Source of the DNA: Flavobacterium gawalongense
GTDB lineage: Bacteria > Bacteroidota > Bacteroidia > Flavobacteriales > Flavobacteriaceae
Assembly (NCBI RefSeq): GCF_007097265.1
Contig: NZ_VJZP01000005.1
Span: forward strand, 62,001 to 126,000
Length of the DNA: 64,000 nucleotides
Direction of reading: 5' to 3'
Shown: positions 8,601-15,420 of the stretch, piece after piece
How positions within the stretch are numbered: the stretch's first letter is position 1
Layout of the letters: each line of letters begins with the position of its first letter
Notes under the pieces: model-generated
What the model was told of the DNA's origin: nothing
The model's input: the letters and a program-made list of their open reading frames with translations, nothing else
The model's database searches: none
Program-made: the position numbers and the translations under genes

Positions 8601-9159
8601 AAAAGAAATCGTACTTTTGGATGATGCTTCGGGTGTTTTGGTGAAACAAATTAAACCGAATTTTAAAGCGCTCGGACCTCGTTTTGGAAAGGATATAGGC
8701 TTGATTTCTAAGGAAATACAAGGGTTTTCTAAAGAACAGATCAGCCAATTGGATAAGGAAGGCAGCCTGGATATTGTTATTGCAGGAAATAACGTAACTT
8801 TAACATTAGAAGATGTAGAAATAACATCACAAGATATTGAAGGCTGGCTGGTAGCCAATTCAAACGGAATAACGGTTGCGCTTGACATTACAATTTCTGA
8901 AGAATTAAAACAGGAGGGAATTGCCAGAGAATTGGTGAACAGAATTCAGAATATCCGTAAAGATTCGGGATTTGAAGTTACTGATAAAATTAAAGTTGAA
9001 CTGAAAAGAAACGGACTTTTAGAAGAGGCAATTCTTAAAAATGAAGCATATATAAAATCAGAAACATTAACCAGCGATTTGGTTTTTGTAGATGAAATAG
9101 AAAACGGTACGGAAATTGAATTTGATGAAATAAAAACAAAAATAATAATTACTAAATAA
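5695..9159 (+). CDS. ileS: Isoleucyl-tRNA synthetase with in-frame repeat insertion
   Basis: Cytoplasmic class I synthetase charging tRNA-Ile. The HIGH-type motif appears as PGIHH at about residues 58-62 and KMSKS as KMSKR at about 703, with the editing (CP1) domain between them. At 1154 residues it is slightly long for the family. Residues 215-251 (from QFPTLALPEGEG to RDGDGIYFLAW) are encoded by two GC-rich palindromic repeat ends at 6337-6369 and 6415-6447; native sequence resumes with IYFLAWTTTPWTLPSN. The frame is kept, so the enzyme is probably functional. The gene is followed after 7 bases by a DksA-like gene and then lspA, consistent with one expression unit as far as the terminator at 9569. 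Confidence 0.95.
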   Translation: MRTKFTEYKGLDLPTVASEVLDFWKAANIFEKSVTTREGNQPFVFFEGPPSANGLPGIHHVMARAIKDIFCRYKTQKGFQVKRKAGWDTHGLPVELGTEKELGITKEDIGKTISIEEYNEACKKTVMRYTDVWNDLTEKMGYWVDMKDPYVTYKPKYMETVWWILKQIYNKDLMYKGYTIQPYSPKAGTGLSSHEVNQPGSYRDVTDTTVVAQFPTLALPEGEGTGAENSVFKAFGFSATSPFPLGRDGDGIYFLAWTTTPWTLPSNTALTVGPKIDYVLVETFNQYTFRPSKVILAKNLVGKQFGKGFFESSEPADFENFKEGDKKIPYQVLAECKGADLVDIRYEQLLPFALPYQNPENAFRVISGDFVTTEDGTGIVHTAPTFGADDAKVAKEATPEVPPMLVLDENGTPVPLVDLQGKFTSHMGEYAGKYVKNEYYNDGEAPERSIDVEIAIRLKEENKAFKVEKYVHSYPHCWRTDKPILYYPLDSWFIKISEVKDRMFDLNETINWKPKATGEGRFGNWLKNANDWNLSRSRFWGIPLPIWRTEDKQEEILIGSVEELYNEIEKSIAAGFQKENPFKGFEIGNMAEENYDLVDLHKNVVDEITLVSASGKAMTREADLIDVWFDSGSMPYAQWHYPFENKDKIDENKDFPADFIAEGVDQTRGWFYTLHAIATLVFDKVAYKNVVSNGLVLDKNGQKMSKRLGNAADPFETLKEYGPDATRWYMISNANPWDNLKFDLEGIAEVRRKFFGTLYNTYSFFSLYANIDGFKFEEAEIPLNERPEIDQWIISELNTLIKDVDSYYADYEPTKAARAISEFVQENLSNWYVRLCRRRFWKGEYAQDKIAAYQTLYTCLLTISKLGAPIAPFFMDKLYRDLTLATQSEKYDSVHLAEFPKHVENFVNKMLESKMQKAQTISSLVLSLRKKEMIKVRQPLQKVMIPVLDENQRAEIEAISDLIKAEVNVKEIVLLDDASGVLVKQIKPNFKALGPRFGKDIGLISKEIQGFSKEQISQLDKEGSLDIVIAGNNVTLTLEDVEITSQDIEGWLVANSNGITVALDITISEELKQEGIARELVNRIQNIRKDSGFEVTDKIKVELKRNGLLEEAILKNEAYIKSETLTSDLVFVDEIENGTEIEFDEIKTKIIITK
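6337..6447. mobile_element. Family A element inside ileS: two inverted GC-rich ends, core lost
   Basis: The left end (6337-6369, with CCCTCCCCGAAGGGGAGGG) and the right end (6415-6447, with CCCTTCCCTTTGGGAAGGG) are each hairpins and are approximate reverse complements of one another, so they look like terminal inverted repeats. Between them only about 45 bases remain. The total is 111 bases, divisible by three, and is translated. The related element in the terminal helicase gene carries a DUF559-like coding segment, so this may be a deleted derivative. The element boundary is estimated from where the IleS sequence resumes. Confidence 0.55.
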
Positions 9160-9166
9160 TTAGAAT

Positions 9167-9547
9167 ATGGTAGATGAAGCAACAAGATACTCTGACGCTG
9201 ATTTGGCAGAGTTCAAAGATATAATCCTTAACAAAATTCAAAAAGCACAAGCAGATTTAGATTTGATAAAAAGTGCTTATATGAATGATTTGAATAATGG
9301 GACTGACGATACGTCGCCGACATTTAAAGCCTTTGAAGAGGGTAGCGAAACGATGTCTAAAGAAGCAAACTCACAACTGGCGATCCGTCAGGAAAAGTTT
9401 ATTCGCGATTTGAAAAATGCACTTTTCCGTGTAGAAAACAAAACCTACGGAATTTGCAAAGTAACAGGCAAATTAATCGGGAAGGAAAGATTGAAAATCG
9501 TTCCTCACGCAACAATGAGTATCGAAGCAAAAAACTTGCAACGATAA
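9167..9547 (+). CDS. DksA/TraR-family protein with degenerate zinc finger
   Basis: A 126-residue protein with the layout of DksA/TraR proteins: an N-terminal helical hairpin (about residues 10-90) and a C-terminal finger. In DksA itself this family binds RNA polymerase through the secondary channel and modulates initiation. Here the finger reads YGICKVTGKLIGKERL, keeping only one of the usual four cysteines, so zinc is unlikely to be bound in the normal way; cysteine-poor versions are known in the wider family. It starts 7 bases after ileS and ends just before a strong terminator. A role as an RNA polymerase-binding regulator is inferred. Confidence 0.8.
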   Translation: MVDEATRYSDADLAEFKDIILNKIQKAQADLDLIKSAYMNDLNNGTDDTSPTFKAFEEGSETMSKEANSQLAIRQEKFIRDLKNALFRVENKTYGICKVTGKLIGKERLKIVPHATMSIEAKNLQR

Positions 9548-9568
9548 ACCTGTTGTTAAACAATATTT

Positions 9569-9594
9569 AACGCTCCATTGGGAGCGTTTTTTTT
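9569..9594 (+). terminator. Rho-independent terminator after the DksA-like gene
   Basis: AACGCTCC (9569-9576) pairs with GGGAGCGTT (9580-9588) over a short ATT loop, followed by eight T. Confidence 0.85.
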
Positions 9595-9605
9595 GATTAA
9601 ATTGT

Positions 9606-9613
9606 TACTTTTG
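9606..9613 (+). promoter_or_regulatory. lspA -7 promoter box
   Basis: TACTTTTG matches TAnnTTTG, 20 bases before the lspA ATG and just after the preceding terminator, so lspA can be transcribed separately from ileS. Confidence 0.5.
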
Positions 9614-9632
9614 CGCCATTAAAATTTATAAA

Positions 9633-10238
9633 ATGTCATTACGAAAAGCGTATCTCCTTATTTTTATCATATTACTTGTCGATCAAGTTTCAAAAATATA
9701 CATCAAAACTAATTTTATTTTAGGCGAAGAAGTTGAAGTATTCAAATGGTTCAAAATTCTTTTTATCGAAAATGAAGGAATGGCATGGGGAACTAAAATC
9801 CCGGGAGCATACGGAAAATTATTCCTGACACTTTTTAGATTGGTTGCCGTTGGCGGAATTGGGTATTGGTTGTGGGATGCTGTTGAAAGAAAACACAGTT
9901 CAAATTACTTAATTGTAGCCATTGCATTAATTCTTGCAGGTGCTTTTGGGAACATCATAGATTCTGTTTTCTACGGAGTTATCTTTGACGACAGTCATCA
10001 GCAATTGGCTACTTTATTTGCAGACAAACCTTATGGAACTTGGTTTCATGGTCAAGTTGTCGATTTGTTTTATTTTCCTTTTTGGCATGGGGTTTTACCA
10101 AGTTGGGTGCCAGTTTGGGGAGGAAAAGAATTTACATTTTTCAACGCTATTTTTAATGTTGCCGATATGGCGATTTCTACAGGAGTTGGAATTTTGATTT
10201 TTTTCAATAAAAAAGCGTTTCATCATAAAACAGCCTAA
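9633..10238 (+). CDS. lspA: Lipoprotein signal peptidase (signal peptidase II)
   Basis: Integral inner-membrane aspartyl protease that cleaves the signal peptide of diacylated prolipoproteins. Membrane segments are visible at about residues 5-20, 60-80, 90-110 and near the C-terminus. The two catalytic aspartates lie in GNIIDSVFYG (about residue 111) and FNVADMAISTG (about 178). It is 201 residues long, against roughly 160-170 in proteobacteria, because of an extra soluble segment before the last helix (HQQLATLFADKPYGTWFHGQ region), a feature I recall from Bacteroidota LspA. It ends at a bidirectional terminator shared with the next gene. Confidence 0.93.
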   Translation: MSLRKAYLLIFIILLVDQVSKIYIKTNFILGEEVEVFKWFKILFIENEGMAWGTKIPGAYGKLFLTLFRLVAVGGIGYWLWDAVERKHSSNYLIVAIALILAGAFGNIIDSVFYGVIFDDSHQQLATLFADKPYGTWFHGQVVDLFYFPFWHGVLPSWVPVWGGKEFTFFNAIFNVADMAISTGVGILIFFNKKAFHHKTA

Positions 10239-10264
10239 ATTTTAAATCACTAATTCATAAAATA

Positions 10265-10300
10265 AAAAAGACCTATTTCATAATTTGAATAGGTCTTTTT
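10265..10300. terminator. Bidirectional terminator between lspA and the small lipoprotein-like gene
   Basis: AAAAAGACCTATT (10265-10277) and AATAGGTCTTTTT (10288-10300) are exact reverse complements, with A- and T-runs on either side, so both converging transcripts can end here. Confidence 0.85.
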
Positions 10301-10313
10301 CTTTTTCTTGGAT

Positions 10314-10514
10314 TTATTTGTTTTGTCCCGGAGCATAGCGTTTAGCACTTTGGTCCCCATTTATTTTTTTGGCTTGTCCCGGAGGAAGTCTCTTCGCCTT
10401 ATAGGAGGCTCTGGGTGATCTTGTTCCCACTCTCACCGCACAGTCAGACAGTGAAAAGGCAAATACAGCAATTAAAAGAATTGTTGCAAATCTTGAATAT
10501 TGAAATTTTTTCAT
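10314..10514 (-). CDS. Small exported lipoprotein-like protein, basic Pro/Gly-rich tail
   Basis: A 66-residue protein with a Lys-initiated hydrophobic leader (MKKFQYSRFATILLIAVFAF) ending SLSDC, a possible but imperfect lipobox because Asp precedes the Cys. The mature part is basic and carries two related motifs, LPPGQAKKI and YAPGQNK. Similar short flavobacterial proteins are sometimes labelled quinol oxidase subunit 4 in databases; nothing in this sequence supports that function. No operon partner is visible. It converges on lspA through a shared terminator. Function unknown. Confidence 0.65.
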   Translation of the reverse strand: MKKFQYSRFATILLIAVFAFSLSDCAVRVGTRSPRASYKAKRLPPGQAKKINGDQSAKRYAPGQNK

Positions 10515-10555
10515 AGCTTTAATTAGGCTTTATCTGCTAAAGTACGAATTCAAAA

Positions 10556-11122
10556 TTAAAAAGAGTGGATTAAATTTGGCGTAACACAATAATCCAGTTT
10601 CACGTCACCTTCAAAAACATCTGTAATCAATTCTTCAGGATCAAAGAAAGAAAGACCAATTTTGATTGTATCCGGTTTACATTCTGATAAGAATTTGTCA
10701 TAGAATCCTTTACCATAACCCACCCGATTTCCTTTTTTGTCGAATGCTAAAAGCGGTACAAAAACGACATCAATTTTATGCGTTGGAACTTCAATCCCAT
10801 CAACAGGTTCGGGAATATTGTATTCGTTTTTCTTGATTTTGATGTTGTCCGTCAAAAGATAATGAACCAAATTACAAATTTTAAAATCGCATTTGGAAAG
10901 AACGATTTCCTTGTCTTTTCCGGATAATAAGTGCAGAATAAATTCAGTGTTGACTTCCCTGTGTTCCGTAATGGGAAGAAAAATATGGAAATAGGTTTTC
11001 TCCCAAATGGGAAGTGCCAATACTTTATTGGCAATAGCCAAACTCATTTCTTCCAATTCATTTTCAGAAAGTGAATTTCGTAAGGTTTTATATTTTAGTC
11101 TTAATGCTGTTTTATTCTTCAT
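10556..11122 (-). CDS. 5-formyltetrahydrofolate cyclo-ligase
   Basis: ATP-dependent enzyme converting 5-formyl-THF to 5,10-methenyl-THF in the folate pool. The family pattern is clear: an N-terminal basic helix (MKNKTALRLKYKTLRNSLS), PITEHREVNTEFIL, the C-terminal nucleotide/substrate loop VFVPLLAFDKKGNRVGYGKG (about residues 140-159) and FYDKFL. The frame is open further upstream, but the start at 11122 (MKNKTAL) gives the normal family N-terminus and overlaps the preceding deacylase gene by only 11 bases, suggesting translational coupling. Confidence 0.9.
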   Translation of the reverse strand: MKNKTALRLKYKTLRNSLSENELEEMSLAIANKVLALPIWEKTYFHIFLPITEHREVNTEFILHLLSGKDKEIVLSKCDFKICNLVHYLLTDNIKIKKNEYNIPEPVDGIEVPTHKIDVVFVPLLAFDKKGNRVGYGKGFYDKFLSECKPDTIKIGLSFFDPEELITDVFEGDVKLDYCVTPNLIHSF

Positions 11123-12095
11123 CTTCTTCATTGGTATTAGACATGTGATAAATAGCATCGCCTTCGTAAACAATAGGCGAATGATTGGCATTGATTACGT
11201 AACCGTCATTTGGCGCTTTCACTTTTCGTTCAAATTTCCCAAAAGGATCAGTTATCGTGGCAAGAATAGTTCCTTTTTTTACAAATTTCCCTATTGTATC
11301 GTAATCGTGTAATAATCCGGAACATTTGGCTCTTATCCAACCAGATTTTTCAATATAAATGGTAGGTGTTTTTTGTTTAGTAACAAAATGTTTTGGGTCT
11401 AGCATATCAAGGTGAGATAGCAAGCGCTTCACTCCATTTACACCTTCATCTGCAATAGCGTTATTGATATCAAGGGATTTTCCGCCTTCAAAAAGTAGCA
11501 TTTTCACATTCAATTTTTCACTTGAACTCCTGAAAGAACCCGAAATATTTCTGGAATATAAGGTAAAAGGCGCATTAAACACATCGGCCAGTATTTTTAA
11601 CTCTCTATTGTTTTGGGTAAGACGAATTTGCGGTGCGTTGAAACGGCTGGCGCCACCGGCATGAAAATCTACTGCATATTGTACAATTGGCATAATCTCC
11701 GTTAAAATATGAAAAGCGAATCTGCTGGCTAAAGAACCAGTTTTGCTTCCCGGGAAAACCCGATTTAAATCTCGGCCATCAGGAAATTCTCTGGATTTAT
11801 TGACAAATCCGTACACGTTAATTATTGGAATACAGATTATTGTACCTCTTTTCGGTTTGTTTATTTTTTTATGGATAAGCTGTCTGACAATTTCTACGCC
11901 GTTGATTTCGTCGCCATGTATTCCTGCAGAAAAAAGAACCACTGGACCATCAATTTTAGAACGTCGGACAATTATAGGAATGTTCAGTTTTGTCGTGGTG
12001 TGCAATCTGGCAATTTCAACATTGATGGTTTTACTTTCGCCGGGAATAATGCTTTCGCCAAAAAGGACTATGGGTGTGGTATTGTTTTTTATCAT
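11112..12095 (-). CDS. Succinylglutamate desuccinylase/aspartoacylase-family zinc hydrolase
   Basis: A 327-residue M14-like metal hydrolase. Putative zinc ligands appear in AGIHGDEINGVEIVRQL (about residues 55-71; the HGDE motif) and DFHAGG (about 142-147), with RDLNRVFPG between them as in AstE/AspA relatives. The C-terminal third (from about residue 245) is beta-rich and resembles a biotinyl/barrel-like extension (SGWIRAKCSGLLHDYDTIGK, VKAPNDGYVINAN). The substrate is unknown; members deacylate N-acyl amino acids or modify peptides. Its last bases overlap the folate enzyme downstream. Confidence 0.82.
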   Translation of the reverse strand: MIKNNTTPIVLFGESIIPGESKTINVEIARLHTTTKLNIPIIVRRSKIDGPVVLFSAGIHGDEINGVEIVRQLIHKKINKPKRGTIICIPIINVYGFVNKSREFPDGRDLNRVFPGSKTGSLASRFAFHILTEIMPIVQYAVDFHAGGASRFNAPQIRLTQNNRELKILADVFNAPFTLYSRNISGSFRSSSEKLNVKMLLFEGGKSLDINNAIADEGVNGVKRLLSHLDMLDPKHFVTKQKTPTIYIEKSGWIRAKCSGLLHDYDTIGKFVKKGTILATITDPFGKFERKVKAPNDGYVINANHSPIVYEGDAIYHMSNTNEEDEE

Positions 12096-12181
12096 AAGAT
12101 ATTGAAAAGATAAAAATATACAATTATGGGTTAGGAATTATAAGTTGTGTGTTGTTTTTCGTTTTAGAAAAATGTTATTTG

Positions 12182-12189
12182 TAAATTTG
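12182..12189 (+). promoter_or_regulatory. -7 promoter box upstream of the Fic gene
   Basis: TAAATTTG matches TAnnTTTG, 23 bases before the ATG at 12213. Confidence 0.4.
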
Positions 12190-12212
12190 TTGGGAGTAAA
12201 TTGAAAATTCAG

Positions 12213-13547
12213 ATGGAAAACAGCAGAAAAGCTTTAGAATTAAAAAAACAATTAGATGATTTACGTCCAATTGATAAAGAACAAGAAGGGCGAATCATGC
12301 AAAAATTTCGTTTGGATTGGAATTATCATTCCAACCATCTCGAAGGGAATTCGTTGACTTATGGTGAAACTAAGGCATTAATCTTATTTGGTGTTACAGC
12401 TCAAGGTAAGCCATTACAGGATCATTTTGAAATAACGGGACATAATGAAGCAATAAATTGGGTTATCGATGTTGTAAAAGGCGACTATCCATTGAATGAA
12501 AATTTTATTAGGGAGTTGCATACACTTTTGCTAAAAGGACCCTATGAAGTTGATGCAATTACTTCTGATGGTAAACCAACAAAAAAACGTATAAATGTTG
12601 GGCGTTACAAAACCTCTCCCAATCATGTAAAAACAAAAACAGGGGAAATATTTTATTTTGCCACGCCAGAAGAAACGCCATCTAAAATGACCGATTTAAT
12701 CAATTGGTACAGGGAAAAAAGCGAACAGAAAGACGTAAATCCTATTTTTTTAGCAGCAGAGTTTCATTATAAATTTATTCGGATTCATCCTTTTGATGAT
12801 GGAAACGGTAGGACGGCAAGGATTTTGATGAATTTTATCTTGATGAAGTTTGATTACCCGCCTGTAATTATTAAAACGGAAGACAAAGCTAATTATTTTG
12901 CAGCATTACAGCTTGCAGATGCAGGAAATATTGAAGCATTTATTGAATATGTCTCTCAAAATTTAGTTCGTTCCCTTGAAATAATGATTGCAGGAGCTAA
13001 AGGGGAAAGTATTGAGGAAGAAGATGATTTAGATAAGGAAATTGCTTTGTTGGAGCAGAGATTAGTTTCTTTTGGAAAAAAGAAAGTAAAAAAAACAAAA
13101 GAAGTTACATTTGATTTATACAATAATTCAATTCTTCCTTTTATTATAAAGTATATTGAAAAAATGTCAAAATTTGAAAAACTTTATTATGAAAATGATT
13201 TTTCAATAATTTTTAACGGTACTAAAAAATATGAGAACGCAGAAAATTTTTTAAAGGATTTTGATGTGTTAAGTTATGATAGAATAATAGATGAAATAAT
13301 CATTAATTATACATTTTCAAAATTAAAGCAAATAGGTTTTGAAGATGTAAAATATGGGAGTTATATCGTAATCAAATTTGATATTAATTTGTGTTTTGTT
13401 TACTTAAAATATGATGAACCATTTGTAGAAATCGATTATGCTACAAAATTAACAAAAATTGAAATCGAAAAAATAGTTGAATCGGAAGTAAAACGCCACA
13501 AAAAATTCATCGAAAAAAAAATTGCTGAAAATGAAACCAAATCTTAA
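12213..13547 (+). CDS. Fic-domain protein with N-terminal inhibitory helix
   Basis: Fic proteins transfer AMP (or other phosphate-containing groups) from nucleotides to target proteins. The catalytic loop HPFDDGNGRTAR is complete at about residues 192-203. The N-terminal motif SNHLEGN (about 40-46) fits the (S/T)xxxE(G/N) inhibitory helix, which places it among self-inhibited class II Fic proteins. The last ~170 residues (from about 275) are Lys/Glu-rich and start with a coiled-coil-like stretch; I do not recognise that domain. ATG 12213 was preferred to an in-frame TTG at 12201. No antitoxin gene is adjacent, consistent with built-in inhibition. The target is unknown. Confidence 0.88.
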   Translation: MENSRKALELKKQLDDLRPIDKEQEGRIMQKFRLDWNYHSNHLEGNSLTYGETKALILFGVTAQGKPLQDHFEITGHNEAINWVIDVVKGDYPLNENFIRELHTLLLKGPYEVDAITSDGKPTKKRINVGRYKTSPNHVKTKTGEIFYFATPEETPSKMTDLINWYREKSEQKDVNPIFLAAEFHYKFIRIHPFDDGNGRTARILMNFILMKFDYPPVIIKTEDKANYFAALQLADAGNIEAFIEYVSQNLVRSLEIMIAGAKGESIEEEDDLDKEIALLEQRLVSFGKKKVKKTKEVTFDLYNNSILPFIIKYIEKMSKFEKLYYENDFSIIFNGTKKYENAENFLKDFDVLSYDRIIDEIIINYTFSKLKQIGFEDVKYGSYIVIKFDINLCFVYLKYDEPFVEIDYATKLTKIEIEKIVESEVKRHKKFIEKKIAENETKS

Positions 13548-13581
13548 ATCAAAAATCGTTAATCTGCATTCATAAATCCTA

Positions 13582-15387
13582 ATGATTAATCCAACAACTT
13601 TAATCCTTCAAATACAGACTTTGCCTGATAATCCCGGCGTATATCAATATTACGACAAGGAAGGGAAGATTTTGTATGTGGGCAAAGCCAAAAATTTGAA
13701 AAAAAGGGTTTCTTCCTATTTTAATAAAATTCATGATACGGCCAAAACGAATGTGCTCGTTAAGAAAATTGTGACCATAAGACATATTGTGGTTCCTTCT
13801 GAAACGGATGCGCTTTTATTGGAAAATAACCTTATAAAAACCTTACAGCCACGTTACAATGTGTTGTTACGAGATGACAAAAGTTATCCGTGGTTGTGTA
13901 TTAAAAAAGAACCTTTTTCGCGCATATTTGCTACTAGGAGAATGGTCAAAGATGGCTCGGAATATTTTGGACCGTATACCAGTTTCAAAACGGTGAATAC
14001 TATTTTAGAACTCATAAAAGAATTGTATCCGCTAAGAACCTGCAATTATGATTTGAATAAAAGCAATATTGACAGTGGGAAATTCAAGGTTTGTCTCGAA
14101 TATCATATTGGGAATTGTATGGGGCCTTGTGAAGGTTTTGAAACTTTAGAAAATTATCAGAAGCAAGTTGATGCGATCCGCGAAATCTTAAAAGGGAATT
14201 TTAAGGAAAGCATGAAAGATTTCAAACGGGTTATGACGAATCTGGCTGCGGATATGCATTTTGAAGAAGCGCAAAAAATCAAAGAGAAAATAGAAATACT
14301 TGAAAATTACCAATCGCGTTCAACGATTGTAAATCCGAAAATCACCAATATTGATGTGTTCTCAATCGTTTCGGATGAAAGTGCGGCGTATGTGAACTTC
14401 TTACAAATTTCTCACGGTTCGATTATTCGTTCCCATACGATGGAAATCAAAAAGAAACTGGATGAACCCGATGAAGAATTATTAGAATTGGCGATTATCG
14501 AATTGAGAGACCGTTTTCAATTGTTGTCGAGAGAAGTTATCGTTCCGTTTCAGGTTGATTTGGGTGAAAATATAAAAATTACTGTTCCACAATTGGGAGA
14601 TAAAAAGCAAATTTTGGATTTGTCTATTCGAAACGCCAAGTTTTATAGAATTGAACAATTAAAACAACTGCAAATTGTAGATCCTGATCGCCACACCAAA
14701 AGGATTATGGCGCAAATGCAAAAAGATTTGCGATTGCCGGTGGAGCCAAGACACATAGAATGTTTTGACAACTCGAATATTCAAGGAACGAATCCTGTGG
14801 CGGCTTGTGTTGTTTTTAAAGATGGGAAACCCAGCAAAAAGGATTACCGCCATTTTAATATAAAAACGGTCGAAGGACCGGATGATTTTGCTTCGATGAC
14901 CGAAGTGGTTTATCGAAGATATAAAAGATTGCTGGACGAAAATGAACCTTTACCACAATTAATTATTATTGACGGAGGAAAAGGACAATTGTCATCGGCA
15001 CTGAAAAGTATTGATGAATTGGGTCTGCGGGGAAAAATAGCTATAATTGGTATTGCCAAAAGACTAGAAGAGCTTTTTTATCCAGGAGATTCTATTCCGT
15101 TATACTTAGACAAAAAATCAGAAACCTTGAAAGTAATCCAGCAATTGCGCAATGAAGCACACCGTTTTGGAATTACACATCACAGAGATAAAAGGAGCAA
15201 AGCAGCACTAAATTCGTCGATAGAAAGCATTCCTGGTATAGGAGAAAAAACGATGTTGACTTTGATTCAGCACTTTAAAAGTGTTAAAAGATTGAAGTTA
15301 GCGACAGAAAAAGAAATTTCTGACGTTATAGGTGTATCAAAAGCCAAAAAAATTGCCGAATTTTACAAGGCAACAAATGATAATTAA
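13582..15387 (+). CDS. uvrC: Excinuclease ABC subunit C
   Basis: UvrC makes both incisions in nucleotide excision repair after UvrAB damage recognition. Domains in order: the GIY-YIG nuclease (PGVYQYYDKEGKILYVGKAK, residues ~18-37), a UVR motif (MHFEEAQKIKEKIEILE, about 230), the RNase H-like 5' nuclease domain (IECFDNSNIQGTNPVAACVV and LIIIDGGKGQL) and C-terminal HhH motifs (IPGIGEKTMLTLIQHF, VIGVSKAKKI). 601 residues is a normal length. It is followed after 33 bases by a patatin-like gene on the same strand. Confidence 0.97.
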   Translation: MINPTTLILQIQTLPDNPGVYQYYDKEGKILYVGKAKNLKKRVSSYFNKIHDTAKTNVLVKKIVTIRHIVVPSETDALLLENNLIKTLQPRYNVLLRDDKSYPWLCIKKEPFSRIFATRRMVKDGSEYFGPYTSFKTVNTILELIKELYPLRTCNYDLNKSNIDSGKFKVCLEYHIGNCMGPCEGFETLENYQKQVDAIREILKGNFKESMKDFKRVMTNLAADMHFEEAQKIKEKIEILENYQSRSTIVNPKITNIDVFSIVSDESAAYVNFLQISHGSIIRSHTMEIKKKLDEPDEELLELAIIELRDRFQLLSREVIVPFQVDLGENIKITVPQLGDKKQILDLSIRNAKFYRIEQLKQLQIVDPDRHTKRIMAQMQKDLRLPVEPRHIECFDNSNIQGTNPVAACVVFKDGKPSKKDYRHFNIKTVEGPDDFASMTEVVYRRYKRLLDENEPLPQLIIIDGGKGQLSSALKSIDELGLRGKIAIIGIAKRLEELFYPGDSIPLYLDKKSETLKVIQQLRNEAHRFGITHHRDKRSKAALNSSIESIPGIGEKTMLTLIQHFKSVKRLKLATEKEISDVIGVSKAKKIAEFYKATNDN

Positions 15388-15420
15388 TACACCTTTCTAA
15401 TGCATACCAAATTGCTACTT

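Noticed and set aside
11743..12105. Plus-strand 120-codon frame over the deacylase gene
   Set aside because: Opposite-strand shadow of a gene with clear zinc-hydrolase motifs.
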